From Papaver somniferum (taxonomy: Eukaryota > Streptophyta > Magnoliopsida > Ranunculales > Papaveraceae), in NCBI RefSeq assembly GCF_003573695.1, contig NC_039362.1, positions 193,374,827 to 193,438,826 on the forward strand: a stretch of 64,000 nucleotides of DNA. The letters are read 5' to 3'. The notes beneath the pieces were generated by a model. The model ran no database searches. It was not told where the DNA came from and worked only from the letters and a program-made list of their open reading frames with translations. The translations under genes were made by a program, and so were the position numbers. Below are positions 1-12,489 of this stretch, one piece after another (positions within the stretch are counted from its first letter, which is position 1; each line of letters opens with the position of its first letter).

Positions 1-429
1 AAGCCAACACAACTACAGAGATAACAAATAACAATTGTATTATTCAGATGGTAAACAAAAACCCAATGTTCAGGAAGAAAAATAAACCCATCCTTCCTAC
101 TTGAGTTTTCTTCTACTCGTAAGAATACAATACTATTCTCTGTTTTTCTGATAGATAACTTCTATCTCCTCTTTTCCCTTTTCTTATCCCCTCTTTTCCT
201 AACTGCCTGGAAAATTTAAAAGAAAACAAGAAGGGTCTACCTGCCTGTTTCAGTTACAATGCTTACGGGTGTTTTATGGAACCCATAAGGCAGATCAGTT
301 ACTTTTTCAACTCATACTCTCTCTTTTACATTCCAAAGACCAAAGACCAAAACCCTTTTCCAGTAGCAAGTACGGATCGGGTAGGAGACAATGTTAACTC
401 TCTCTTTTACATTCATCTAACAAAAAAAT
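1..429. other. Left intergenic edge, no gene seen
   Basis: AT-rich sequence with short pyrimidine tracts. I see no reading frame of note, no RNA gene and no clear transposon end. It ends where the left inverted repeat of the large Mutator-like element begins. Confidence 0.5.
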
Positions 430-548
430 CCTGACATTTTTAGGAACGATCCCAAAAGAATTAGGGGCGACTTTTTTATTCCCAGCCCATACACAACGTT
501 AAGGGATGTCCAAAAACGCGGAGAATACGTTAATGCCCTTACATAATT
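430..548 (+). repeat. Left terminal inverted repeat of the Mutator-like element
   Basis: Outer 41 bases match the reverse complement of 13404-13444 with a handful of differences. After a region with indels, the inner block GCCCTTACATAAT matches again. The divergence between the two ends suggests an old copy. Confidence 0.65.
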
Positions 549-1977
549 AAGCTTTTTTGTGCCCGATTGTTAATACCTAATGTGGAGTTAAGTAACTCAA
601 AGATGTTACCGATTTATATAAATTAATGCCAAATGCGTATCTGGTTTCTATCACAGTCGGTATGATAATGAACCTCCCTAGATTACCGATTGTTAGACTA
701 TAGAAATAAGAAATCTTGAGAACTTTTCCATATTGAAATTTGGGGATACTATATAATCGGAGTGGAAATAAAATGTCTAAGCTAACGATTAGGAAATTCG
801 AGAAATTTGAAATTTATAGAATTTTGCTTAATTGAAATCTAGGGCTACTAAACAATCAGTAGCTTATGAGATTTTATTACCTACTGAATATATAAAAACA
901 ATTTCAACATAAATTCATTTCATTTCTTTTCTTTTCAACTTCAATTCCTCTTCTCTCCTCTTCCCCTCCGATTGCAGGGAAGAAAACTTCCCCCCTCGTT
1001 CAACTCCTCTTCATCGTTATCGTTAATCGTCGAATCGAATCATCGTCGATAATTCTCTATAAAAATGAAAGATAATGAACGTAAGAAAGCTAAAACCGAA
1101 AACGTTTATCGCGGTGGCGATCCAAAAATTAGACTGCATGCCCGTAATAAAGAGGTTTTATCTCACGAACCCGAAGAACGCGAAAAATATGAAGAAGATG
1201 GTGTCCTTGATGTAGGCGGTTCTCAAAGCAAAACTGTTAAGCAACTTCAAATGGCCCCGATTAGGTAAGATTCTACCATTTTGTTGGTTTCTATTGCTTC
1301 AATTCGACGAATCCATGAATATTTTTTTTGGAGTTTTCGGTTATTACCCAGATTTGGTAGCTTAGTTATTGGTTTAAACTTCCAATTGGTCATATTCGGA
1401 TGCCAAAAATTTAGGTTTCCTACCGATTAAAGAACATTTTTACATAATTGAACCCTAAATCAACCATAATCGGAAGTGTAATGTGTTTATGACTTCCGAA
1501 TATACTAGGATATGGTATTTTATGGACACAAAATGATGCATATTCGGTAAGTTTCAGTTTTGTATAGCTCGCGATGCTTTTGTATTCAGTAGTGTTGTGT
1601 ATTTTTTGGCTTTCGATTATTTGTATTCGTAAGGTTATGTTGAAATATGCCTCCCGATTATAATGTATGACTCTAGGATGGTTTTTTGGATTTTCCATAT
1701 ATTCGAACACTAAATTTTTTATTTTTTCTCCGATTACTTGTACTCGGCCGCTTTTGTTGAGATGAAACTTTCGATTATGAATAATCAGGTGCTAATGATT
1801 TCACTTGGTTGCATATTCGGTAATTTTGAATTACATTAACTCCTGATTGTTTAGTTTGATAACATATATTTACGAACCTATTGTACTTTATTTTGTTGTT
1901 TAGGGATAGGCGAGGTAAAAAAGTCGAAGATGCAATTGTCTCAGATAGTGACAGGATTGAAAGGCGTAAGAACTTGA

Positions 1978-2189
1978 CAGCTAGTGCAAGAAGAGTTAGG
2001 ATTGCTAAATCCGCTTCAAGTGCTCAAGATGGAACTCAACAAGTTGTTCAACCAAATTCCCCTTAATCAGAACCAGTACTTGTCAGCTAGTGCAAGAAGA
2101 TCTAGGACTGCTAAATCCGCGTCAAGTGCTCAAGATGGAACTCAACAAGCTTTTCAACCAACTTCCTCTCAATCATAACTAGTCGAATA
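1978..2189 (+). repeat. 106-bp tandem duplication in the PMD gene linker
   Basis: Two adjacent copies (1978-2083 and 2084-2189) start CAGCTAGTGCAAGAAGA and differ by a few bases. The unit is not a multiple of three, so the second copy is read in another frame. The first copy ends in the stop at 2064-2066. Confidence 0.8.
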
Positions 2190-4515
2190 AGGTGTTCAAC
2201 CAAGTGCTCCACAGTCAAAACCAGTTCAAGAAAGTGTTCAACAAAGTGCTCCACAATCACAACCTGAAATTCAACCTAGTGTTTAACTAGAAGCAACAGA
2301 AGATAGAGTACCAGAAGTAGGACAACCTAGTTGTGCGCAAGAAGAAGGAGAAGTTGAAAAGAGAAATCGTCCTCGAAAGAAAGTGAAACACCTTGTCCCA
2401 TAAGAACTGAAGGTGAAGCATATTCCAGAAGGTGTAATCCTTAGGCTGCCGGAGGATGGAGGACAACTGTTATTTGGATACAAAGACTCCTGGACCAAAG
2501 AAATATATGAAACCGAGGTAATAATCGTATCCATTTTATTTGTGTATTATCTTTATCTTTGTAATAGTTTTAAGGGTTATAGGTTTAGGGTATTCAAAAT
2601 TATCTTTATCTTCGTAATAGTATCATTCTGATGCGGTTCGTATGCTCAAACCCGCCGCCGCACCAACTAAAATGATGGATTGGCCTTTATCCGGTGAATA
2701 TGAAAGGTTCAAGACAATTATTACAAATTCTAGGTTGGCTAATGCTGCCGATAACTCTATTTTGGAACATGACGGGGTAGCTATATCGGTGTTTGGAGAG
2801 AATTTTCCTGAGACCGACACCTTCCATATGTCGTTTTGGGAGATGACGATTACCCCGGATGATGTTGTGCAGATACTTAGACTCCCTGACCATGGAAAAG
2901 GGGTAAGGGTTGAGTTCACAAAGAAGTTGGAATGGAAGAAACTTTATGAGATAACTGAGAAGTGTTTGGGTTGGGATGCAGAAACATCAACAACTGAGTT
3001 CAATAGATGCATGAAGTAGAGAACTAGGAATTTCAACATGGGTACTCTGATGGGTATGTTCAAGGTCACCATGTAAAAAGAAGAGAAAGGAACTTTAACT
3101 GATGAGAAAGTGACCCACGCGGCCACCGCATATCTACTATGTGTATTGGGATGTGTTATTTTCCCAAATACCAGTGGCAATCGGGTCGATGCCAACCTTT
3201 TACAACTTCTGGATCCTCTCGATAAAGTGCATGAGTACTCTTGGGGCACGGCATGCCATACGTGGTTGATGGAAGAGTTGAGAAAGGCGTCGAGGCTTAG
3301 AGTTAGCCAAGTGGCCGGGAACGTGAGTCTACTACAGGTATTTTTAACTTAATTCTACATACTTGGTTATTTTTTTATTTTTCTACCATTGAAAAATCAA
3401 TTTCCTTATACTTGCAAAAATGACAATATACACATGGATATACGACCACTTCCCTATCTTGTAATTGGCCATTGAAAACCCGACATGGGAGAAAGGTGAC
3501 CCTAGAGGAACAAAGTACGTCTTCAATGACAACCATTCCAAGTCAAAGCACTAGTGGAAAACAGAAGTTTCGCGACCGTCAGGACAGGTCATATATACGA
3601 GTTAAACGACCTGTTCTAGTGGTCTCTGATAAGGTCGTTGATAAAGCGTCTTTTTTTATACGGCCCTAAGTCGTGGGTCTCTGAATAACGACCGATTTTA
3701 AGGGTACCGAGGTACAGACCCTCATCCCGTGGGTCTCAGATTTAAATTATAATATAAAAACATATATAGATTCAGATTTGTTGAAATGCCTGAATGGCTG
3801 AATCTGAAATAATCTGGCTGCATCAAAGTCAAGTCAAATTGAATTAAAGTCAAGTCATAGTCAAGTCAAATGGAACTCAAATAAATTCAAGCCAAAGTCA
3901 AGTCAAATGGAACTCAAACTGAAATTCAAATTTAAACTCAAAATCAAACTTGAGAATTACACATTCATTCATTCATTCATTTCCATTGGGTTTAAAATTA
4001 TACAAAAAAGATGAAATTCTGAGATTTGTTAAAGAACAGGTGCAAACCCGCAAAAAGATAATTTTTCCAATGATCAACTCACCCGCAACAAAAAAGTTTC
4101 AATATCAGTTAACTAAAATAACTTGGATAGTATGATAAAGTTTTAATAATAGCACAATGAACCACTCATCATCATCCACTTAGTTCTTAAACAAAGAATG
4201 ACAATTGGGAAATTGTATATTTGGAGTGTGATCTCACTTGTTGCATATGTTTTCCTCCACTGATCACAAAGTCATCTATTTCATCTTCCCACCAAGGCAA
4301 TAAGTAGTGTAAACAACCAATCTGAATTAGACAATGAATAATAAAATTGTTAGTCTTAATACCTTTCTATGAGAAACTCATAGGAAATAACTTAGTTAAG
4401 CGAATCCCACATGTTTTAGATTTCTTGATGGGACCATATTGATTGTGAATTATTTTCATTGGGATTTTCAGGGAATACTAAGATTAACAATATAAAAAAC
4501 AGATACATTGGTGAA

Positions 4516-4640
4516 TTACCTAAAAACTCTGCAATGAGGAAGACGAGGATAGAACCGACGAGACAGCTCTTTCTTCCATCCACTGCACTGCTTCAGTAAC
4601 TGTAATTTTTGATACGTTGTGCAGTTCATCCTGAATAACA
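4516..4640 (-). pseudogene. Exon-like segment inside the CACTA element (unidentified)
   Basis: On the minus strand this reads as an open stretch containing ELHNVSKITVTEAVQWMEE, preceded by a TTATTCAG acceptor-like site and followed by a stop and a GTAATT donor-like site. It could be another captured exon of the kinase found at 5447-5512, but the similarity I can judge by eye is weak. No ATG-led gene is evident. Confidence 0.25.
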
Positions 4641-5446
4641 CAAGGTGCATATCAAGGCTCAGAGGCTCCTGGTTAAAGAAAAAACTTTGTAAGGATAAAG
4701 AACACAAGCGAAAAAATTTAAATGCAAATACAAGAAAAAACTCCAAGTACAAGCTAAATGTAGTGTTACAAGTGTTATTATCTTTACCAAATCATATACA
4801 ACAATGAACACTGGAGTAACCTGGGAAATACGTCCTGCAAAAGAAGAACTACATATCCATTCTTTCCTTTACGCAAAAATATGTGTTATAATCTAAATAA
4901 CCAGTACACTACTCAAAGCTACAGCACAAAAGAGTTAAAACTTGCATTACCATTCAAAAGATACTTTCAGGATTAACATGAAACAAAAACATCAAAATAG
5001 AACATGTATAGTGTAAGTAAGTCAAGGTTTTAGAACTGAACTTCCATAGTAATCACCATGGAAGATTTGGACCAATGGCTGGTCCTATGTATTAGAAAGC
5101 AACATTACCAGATGAGCTACATGACAAGTTATGTCCAAATGAGCTACATGACAGTTACGGGAATAGAGAATAATTCTCAAAAAACCTCGAAAATGTTATG
5201 CACTGAGCTTATTAACTGGTTAAGTTAAGTTATGAGGTATAAGATTATAAGTGAGCTCATTTATTACTATCTACCTTCATATTTTACAAATCAAAAATAA
5301 CTTGTATGATTTCACTCACAAGCAACATACCAGCATAAGGTCTTAGTAATTCAAACCATATGGGGGTATAAGTAAAGTAATGGAATGATTATCATTCAAA
5401 TAAGCCACATCTTATAGTTTAATCATCTCAGCTTTATAGTTGCGGA

Positions 5447-5512
5447 TCATACCCAGGCGAGCAGCACAAGCATTTCCAGTATTCCCACCTCCTTGTATTC
5501 TCCTTGATGTTA
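5447..5512 (-). pseudogene. Captured pfkB-family carbohydrate kinase exon fragment
   Basis: One minus-strand frame reads RIQGGGNTGNACAARLGMI. This is the glycine-rich substrate-binding signature of plant pfkB/ribokinase-like sugar kinases, usually close to GGGNxGNALTCAARLGL; two residues appear to be missing after GNA. No other convincing kinase domains are present, and the frame is short and soon stops. A fragment of a host gene carried inside a CACTA transposon fits transduplication. The identification rests on this one motif, so the host gene is not named. Confidence 0.55.
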
Positions 5513-5745
5513 ACTGAACAATTCAAGTGCAAGGTTCTGATAAGGAGACAAAAATAAAAGTAACTAAACCATTTGGAGGAATCCAATTCCTTTATAGTTC
5601 ACTAAACTGTCATGTAATAAGAACTCATCTGCAGTTCTCATTATATTGTCCTCGTATTGCAGCTCTCCTTGTATACTCATTGATGCCAACTGCTCAATTC
5701 AGGTGAAAGATTTTGATAAGTAGACAATAATAAAAAGTAACTTGT
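5489..5745. repeat. Partial tandem duplication of the captured kinase segment
   Basis: The segment from about 5489 to 5562 recurs, diverged, at about 5658-5742. Shared blocks include CTCCTTGTAT and AACTG(A/C)(A/T)CAATTCA. The second copy has lost the GGGNTGN motif, so the duplication happened inside the element or in the donor gene before decay. Confidence 0.5.
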
Positions 5746-8357
5746 GCATACTTTAAAACTGCAGCAGTATTAAAGAAACACTTAACTTATAACACCTGTT
5801 CAAATACCCAAAAACTTAAATAATTTCACATATGTAGTTTTACGAAGTTTGATGTCAGTACACAAATCTTCACTGTGTGTTGTGATAGCCGGGATCATAT
5901 ATATATATAGCTATTCAAACCACAAACTTAACACAGCTAACAAAATCCCATAAGAAATTCTCTTCTAGTACACAAAACATATACTATATTCTAAGCACGT
6001 AAATCCCTTGTAACAAAATAAAGATAAACTCGCATAACAATAATAAACATTTGTTAGCTTAATCCAAACAATTTTAGCAATGGATTAGTGATTCTAAAAG
6101 TACGTCGATCCGAAGAATTATCAAAATCCCTATCCTTACTTTCACTTCACGACTATTTTCTTTTTAGACAATCATATGCATAAAACTTCTAAAAGCTAAA
6201 TAATTTATACAAATTGCAATTCCCCACATATACTAGTGGCATTCATGAAATTCAAAACTACATAACAGGTTCATGCTCTTACCTCATGCCGAAAATAGAA
6301 AAATAAAAAGCATTTATTTCCTCCTAAAATGCACATGGCCTCCAAGGCTCCAACCAGTAGCTAACTTAATCCAATATCAACAAGGGCTAATGCTTGAAGT
6401 CAGTATTTACGAAATAATTGAGTTATTCATCAAAATAAAACAATAAAGGAAATTAGGGTGTTAACAACAAATTATACAAACATTGAGATAAAGGAACTAA
6501 GGTTCTAACAATCATTTCTGCAAGCACCTTGAGTTCCTTAGTGAAAAAAAGCACTCAAAATTGTATTTCTCATTTTTAGCATCACGCGTTCTCATTGTTA
6601 CCACTGAACATATATTAAATTGCGTGCACAAACCAACTCTGAAACAAATCACTAATTGATTCTTTAGTTTTCAAATACGATAAAACCTCGTAACAATTCA
6701 ATCTTAACATACATTATACGGAATATGTATTCAACCCCAAAGTTAAGCACATACTATACTGGTATGCTGGCATCAAAATCAATATATTCTTTCAAAGAAT
6801 GGAATGTTAAGTTGCAAAGATGAATCAATAGATTTTAAAAAGTATCAACAGAAGGAAAATAATCAAATTTTGCAATACTGATGTACATGTACTTATTTAA
6901 AATCATAACCAATAGCCCGAGGCAAGTTTGCAAAACTGCAACTACTCTACTCTAGCCTTAAGCTGCAAACAAAATCCCAACTACAGAAATTAATATTTTG
7001 GAGCTAAGAAAATCCTAAATATTGAATAACAGTTAGTGAACTTTTCCAACACACACTTTCACAGTTTTAAAAAATTGAATAACCGAAATCTAATGAAAAG
7101 GAAAAATCGGATCAAAACACACGAACCTTGGTTTTCTGAGAGTGTCATTGTCATATGATGACAATTATAATCCTTGAATATGACTTTGGATTATCTATTC
7201 TGCTGGTGTAGGATACCCTGTAACCAAAAAAAAAAAAAAAAAAACAGGACATCCATCAAATATTAAAAAAAATCATAAGCAATCATCTAACTAGTAATAC
7301 CAATATGGAATCATGAAATTTATAACATTCTATGATGGGGTTAAATCCTTCTTTTGCGAAGTTCTGGAAAGACTCGACCCAAAAAAAAAGGAATTGTTAG
7401 CTAGGATTAAAGATCAAAGTAAAATTAAAGTTATATTCAGAATTAGAGTTAGGGGTTTTGATTTTTACTCTAGGAGAAGAGATCTTCTACCCCTGGATTA
7501 GCTCTCTTGCAAGGAAAAATAGAAAAAGAAAACACCTAACTGCAAAAACGATAGAACATCAAAAGAAATTAAATCATTTACAATACTAAAGATTTATCAA
7601 TTTATGAAACAATAAAAAGATTGATATTATCCTGCTGATTTCAGGTGTAAAATAACTAGATCTAGTGTTACAGAGTTTCCTCTTGATTTCTTCTGATACA
7701 TGGGTTTTGATTTTGAGATATGGGTTAGGATAAAGCCTTGATTTCAACAGTAACTTTGAATTTGTGAAGTGCGAAACGATGCAGATTTGTATTTTAGGGT
7801 TCTTGTGGGTTTCGTTGATTTTGAGGAAACGAATTAAATCAGTGGAGAAGATGAAGAAGAAGGTGTTGTTGTGGTGATGAAAGTAGTGGATGTAGATTCC
7901 GTTTTCTGTGGTGGTGAATGGTGATGGAAGTGGTGAGGTGAAGGTCGGAGGGAGCGGAGAGAGAGGAGATGGTTTCTGTGGTGTGAGTGGAGAAGATAGA
8001 ATAATGGACAGGTTTTTGAGGTTTTAATAGAGATATGGGATATCTTAATCCCAACCGTCAGATCAATTTTAGTTTCAATCCCCAGACTATGATCAGTGGT
8101 CGCTGAATCGGTGGTTCTATGGGGATAAGATGGTAAATAAAATTTTCTATTCAGAGACGGTTTATTAGTCTCTCGAAATTTTCCATTTTTTTATCATATC
8201 AGTGACGGCTTCCTTTGGTCAACGGTCTGACTGCAGTCAACGAGGGTCTCTGATGTGGGTTGTTAAACACCCATTTTCCACTAGTGAAGGAGAAGCAACT
8301 GATTCGTTTGAGGGAGGTTTGGGACTCACTGAACGCACAAGAGGTATGCTTTCATCC

Positions 8358-10097
8358 TGGTGTGGTTTTGAAAGAACCTACAACTTAGACCTGCAAGTAT
8401 ACAGGGTCAGTTGTAGTGAGTGAGGTACGAAGGGGTTTGTCCTCAGGGACAAGGAGGGTGTAATGTTATTTCTTTGTGTTTTCCTAACGAATTTCCTAAA
8501 GTGGCAGTGACAAGAGCTAAACAATGGGAAGTATACTAGGGCCTTTGAGTCCACCACTAATTTACATTACTTTTTCTGATCCTAACACTAACCTTGTCCT
8601 TACAACTGATAATGAAAGGGATGTCAATCCTCTACATATCTAAGGTCAATCTGATATGGATGATTCAATCACAACTAAGATAATACTCCTAAGCATTAAC
8701 TGTCTTTTCAAGGTACAACTAATCAAAAGGTTCATAAATACTGTTAAGTGTGAGTTGCAGTTCTACAACACCGAATAAATCTAACTACAATGGATGCATT
8801 ACATACACTGTGAAAGTTAAGTGTTGAAGTCCTAAGACTAAATTCCATCCTAAACAATTAAGCATAACAAGATTATTATCATGAACATGAACAACAAATA
8901 GCAAATTAGGGTTTCATCTAACCCTAGCAGAACAACTTAGAACATGAACTGTGAATTAAAATTAGAAAAAAAAAGTAAAAACCTAAAACTAACACTATTG
9001 GTGCTCTGGCTAGCCCAAGCATACCCCTAACATTACAAACACCATGTTCTATTTATAGTGCAGAATCCCCAAATTTCTAAACCCTAATTTTTGAAAACCT
9101 AAAATTTGATTTGGGGATTTTCAATTTGACGTACCCACTTGCGATTTCACCTCGACCCATACCTTCTTCTGTTCTTCCCACTTGTTCTGCTGCTTTTGCT
9201 GCTCTTCTTTGTGAACTGTGAACCCTAACTCGAGTCGTCTCATCAACTCCATGCCCTAGGTCAGTGGGATGTGAATTTTATAAAACACCTAGGATAGGTA
9301 GAGAGATGGTGGAGTTGTCGGGTGGTTGTGGTGGTGCTGTGGTTCGAGGTCTGGTGGTGGCAGTGATGGCGGAAGATGGTGGTGGCGGAAGTTGCAGGTG
9401 ATAGGGAAGAGAGGAATTTGGGGAGAATAGGTCGATGAAGAATGGGTTAGGGTATGTTTGGTTTGTGGTGTAGGTGTTTGGCGTTTAGGTGTTGAGCGGG
9501 AGTAGCGAACTTTGATGCACAGCGAGTAAAGAGCGTTGGATGATCCCATATAGATTGAATCGAACGGCTACGATGGAGAGGTATGTAGCAACCGTTGGAT
9601 TATGAGATACAACAAAACTAACGACTTCAGATGGAGTTAGGTACTATGTGTTTGACAGGAGCTTAGGATTTTGATGCACAATGATGAGGTGGCCGTTGGA
9701 TGATGAGATGTATCCAATCTGACGGCTCTCATGGAAATGGGTATGGATAATGGAAATGGATTTGGGTAAGGATTTTGGGCCTTGGGTATGCCAAGCCCAT
9801 ATCTTCTTTAAGAACAATTCTTCCTCTTCAATCCCACTTTTAATTGATCCGGCTCTTGCAAACATCAATCTTCGCTGCCTTTCTGCGGGAGTCTTTGCCG
9901 TTTCTTTGCTCTTTTCGCTCCGTGAGTTAACCAGGCTTTATATTAGTACCTAAAAATGCAAAATTAATTGAGAAAAGTATTTATTCTTGAAAACAACGAA
10001 AACACAGAGTATGGGATAAAATGGAGCGTTATTGCACAACTGATGAGTTAAATGCCAATAAAAAGGTGCAAATATATACAATATTTGGCACTCATCA
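8358..10097. mobile_element. Solo LTR inserted in the PMD gene
   Basis: The segment starts TGGTGTGG and ends CTCATCA, giving TG...CA termini. It is flanked by the 5-bp duplication CATCC (8353-8357 and 10098-10102). Removing it with one CATCC joins the PMD reading frame as CFHP|YKEDRVDG. There are no coding domains. At 1,740 bp it fits a solo LTR left by recombination between LTRs; a non-coding LTR-like element is the alternative. Its family is not evident. Confidence 0.75.
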
Positions 10098-11129
10098 CAT
10101 CCATACAAGGAAGACCGAGTTGATGGACATATAGTTGGTCGGTCCGATTTGGCCCTTTATTTTGGACCGTTGTGGCACCCCACAGGATATGTGATGTACA
10201 ATGCCTCAAGGGTGATGCGACAACACGATTATGTACAAGGTATACCAAAGGAAGTAATTCAGGGAAATTTCAAACTGGATCTGGAAGAATGCAAATCTGA
10301 TAAAGATTTTATCACGGTGTTTTACTCAGGTAAACCATCCTGTAAATTCCATTGGGATAGAAGGACAGTTTACTTGATCGACGGTGGAAGGCCAGTCAAC
10401 CAATGTTTTGAAACTGCTCCCAACGATATGGATTGGTACCAGAATGTTTCTCATCTTCATGTAATTTTTGATCTTAAAGCAAAGCCGACACGAGCGTATA
10501 AGAGTATCCTCAAATAGAAACCTCCGGGTTTTGATAGATTGGTACGTATTGTTTTGTTAATTTAGTTTAATATTATTGGTCAAAATAGAGTAATAACCGT
10601 TTGATGGTATGCTATGTCTTAAAACAGCTGAGCAGGTTCAAGAGTTTGTCCAAATGGTGCACTAATTCCATAAAGTCCAAAGAGCCAGTGTCAACCGAGA
10701 AGATAAAAAAGCACCAAGAGTTAATTGATGACGTTGACAATGAAGACTATACATCTCAGTTCGGTGAAAAGGGCAAGAAACCTGCACAGAAAGTGAACAA
10801 AAGAACCTCGGCGTCATTGAGCACTCAAGTTGAAGGCTCAAATGAATAAACCAATGCAGATGTTGGTCCAAGTCGTGGAGTTCGTAAAAATCGCAAAGTC
10901 AAGGCAACTAGGACACACTAGACTCTCGATGATTTGTTAACTTTGTGGATCACTTTGTTTATGTCGGATTATGTCGTTTTAAAACATTTTGTCGGATTAT
11001 AAGTTAGAACATTATGTTTATGGTTTGTGAATGGTTTGTTTTATGGATTATGAATGGTTTTATTGATATCTCTTAGCATTTAACGATGACTTGCAAGCGA
11101 ATCACATGCAGAGATATGAAACTGTTATT

Positions 11130-11790
11130 TTTTCTACAAACAATCGGAAGTTTAGTTTATGTCATAAGCTCCCGATTCTGGGAATTTGCAAAAAAAATAA
11201 ACAGAATCGGGAGCTATTTATATTATGTATCTACCGAATCTGGGGATTTTCCAAAAAAATAATCAGATTTGGAAGATTGTTAATTTCGTTGTCTACCGAT
11301 TATGCTCTGTGAAGAAATAAATTTTTTTTTCTGTAACCAAACAACCCCATATTCGGTAACCAAGTGAAATTCTTAAACTTCCGATTATTATCATCGGTAG
11401 GGTTATTTTCTATTTTGCGTTCGATTATTTTATGTGAAGAAAACTTTGTTTTCTGTATCCAAACAACGCCATAATCATGAGCTAATATCATTCCTTGGCT
11501 TCCGATTATAACAATCTAAAGTCATCGTCTTCTGCAACCAAACAACAACATATTTGGTAACGACGTTAAGTTCTCAAGCCTCCGATTATTAAAATTGGTA
11601 AGGTTGTTTTATATTTTGCATCCGATTATTCTAACTTTGTTTTCTGTATCCAAACAACAATATATTCGGAAATTAAGTTAACTCATAAGGTTTCCGATTA
11701 CAATAATCGGTTAATTGTTTAACCAAATAAACTACCGCTTATAGATAATCGGTAGGTTTTTATATTAATAAGTTTTCGATTACATCTATT
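11130..11790. repeat. Degenerate subterminal repeats rich in CCGATTA/ATTCGG
   Basis: Irregular copies start CTGTAACCAAACAAC, CTGTATCCAAACAAC and similar at about 11331, 11452, 11530 and 11643. Each is followed by a CCATATTCGG-like site and a TTCCGATTA site. This is the inner part of the right arm of the Mutator-like element, downstream of the PMD gene. Confidence 0.5.
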
Positions 11791-11845
11791 ACATAAAGAC
11801 CTTAACCTTAATACTCTTACAATCACTTAAAAATATTAAAAAAGA

Positions 11846-12306
11846 TCATAACTTCCAGTGACCATAGAAATTGTCCCTCTTGATTTTGTAGCATCCTTCA
11901 TGTTCAAATCGTTTCCCGTAGAAGTGCACATACCGGCGATCAGCAAGATTTCTTTGAAATTACGAATGAGTAATAAGTTAATACTAACGAATGTTTATAT
12001 GAGGCGGAGTTACAAAGATACTTACTCGTTTTTCATACGTCCACTGAGGAAAAGCATCCCTAACAAAGCGTTCCTCATCTTCAAGTTTATAAATCTCCTA
12101 TCGATCGCCTTGATTCTCCCCTTAATGTCATTGGATGATCTTCGAATTCGATTACCATCTAAAGCCTCAAAGACCATTAAAATACGGTTCCATAACTTCT
12201 CTTCGGATTCCGATTTTTGGAGCTTGTGAACACGATCATGAGTAGTTACCACAACGTACGCTCTATAAATAGCACAATCTTCTTCTTCGGCAAAAGCAAT
12301 ATCCAT
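11846..12306 (-). CDS. NAM-associated / Myb-SANT-like small protein, two exons, 128 aa
   Basis: Exon 1 is 12306-12026 (ATG; starts MDIAFAEEEDCAIYRAYVVV) and ends CGA|GTAAGT. The 74-bp intron ends CAAAG. Exon 2 is 11951-11846, joined in phase, and ends in TGA. Residues 1-80 look like the trihelix/Myb-SANT-type domain of plant NAM-associated proteins: an acidic EEED start, a W in LWNRI and a helical basic RIKAIDRRF. Exon 2 has YGKRFEHEGCYKI and ends in a tryptophan (GHWKL), like the conserved C-terminal block of that family. Such proteins are common among plant transposon genes, including the DNA-binding ORF1 of PIF/Harbinger elements. It sits in the right arm of the Mutator-like element and converges on the PMD gene. 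Both exons are open without a stop, unlike its neighbour. The fold and role are inferred. Confidence 0.6.
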
Positions 12307-12489
12307 GTTTTTGTTTTCAAATTTATAAGTGAAGAGAGGAAATAGTTTTGTGCAAATGGGTTGATAGATTTGATTTGATTTATATATGTTTATGGACCAA
12401 CAGCTCTTTTCCTTTTTTCAAAAAACTCCAACGACTATTTCATCAATTAGGTTTAAACTGCAACGGCTAATTTGACGAAGGTTGAATCA

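Larger units (their letters stand above)
3549..8286. mobile_element. CACTA (En/Spm-like) DNA transposon, non-autonomous
   Basis: The left end is CACTAGTGGAAAA at 3549 and the right end is the inverted TTTTCCACTAGTG ending at 8286. They are flanked by the 3-bp duplication AAG (3546-3548 and 8287-8289). Subterminal DNA repeats GGGTCTCTGA-type motifs on both sides (about 3620-3745 and 8155-8255), as expected for this superfamily. No TNP1/TNP2-like transposase is seen in 4.7 kb, so movement would need a partner. It lies within the PMD exon and the host frame is restored on removing it. Its interior is AT-rich, with an ATTC microsatellite (about 3960-3979), an AT run (about 5898-5911) and a captured kinase fragment on the minus strand. 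Confidence 0.9.
1065..10920 (+). pseudogene. Decayed plant mobile domain (PMD, aminotransferase-like/MAIL1-type) gene, split by two insertions
   Basis: The first exon (1065-1264) starts MKDNERKKAK and ends at a GTAAGA donor. The next exon starts at 1904 in phase and encodes a charged, Q/S-rich linker. The PMD core lies at about 2640-3340 and includes SFWEMTITPDDVVQILRLP, the usual core of this family. It continues after an intron as WIYDHFPIL and AIENPTWEKGDPRGTKY, is interrupted by the CACTA element, resumes at 8287 as KEKQLIRLREVWDSLNAQE, is interrupted by a solo LTR, and resumes at 10103 as PYKEDRVDGHIVGRSDL and NASRVMRQHDYVQGIP. A last basic exon follows near 10629. Both junctions rejoin in frame once one copy of each target duplication is removed. 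In-frame stops at 2064-2066, 3017-3019, 3074-3076 and near 10516, plus a frame-breaking tandem duplication, make it a pseudogene. PMD proteins include Arabidopsis MAIN/MAIL1, which act in silencing and development, and many are carried by transposons. Confidence 0.75.

Noticed and set aside
7839..8054. 71-codon minus-strand frame in the CACTA right arm
   Set aside because: Low-complexity S/H/L-rich peptide. It could be a captured leader, but nothing supports translation.
9289..9549. 86-codon minus-strand frame rich in P, T and H
   Set aside because: Inside the solo LTR (8358-10097), compositionally biased, no domain.
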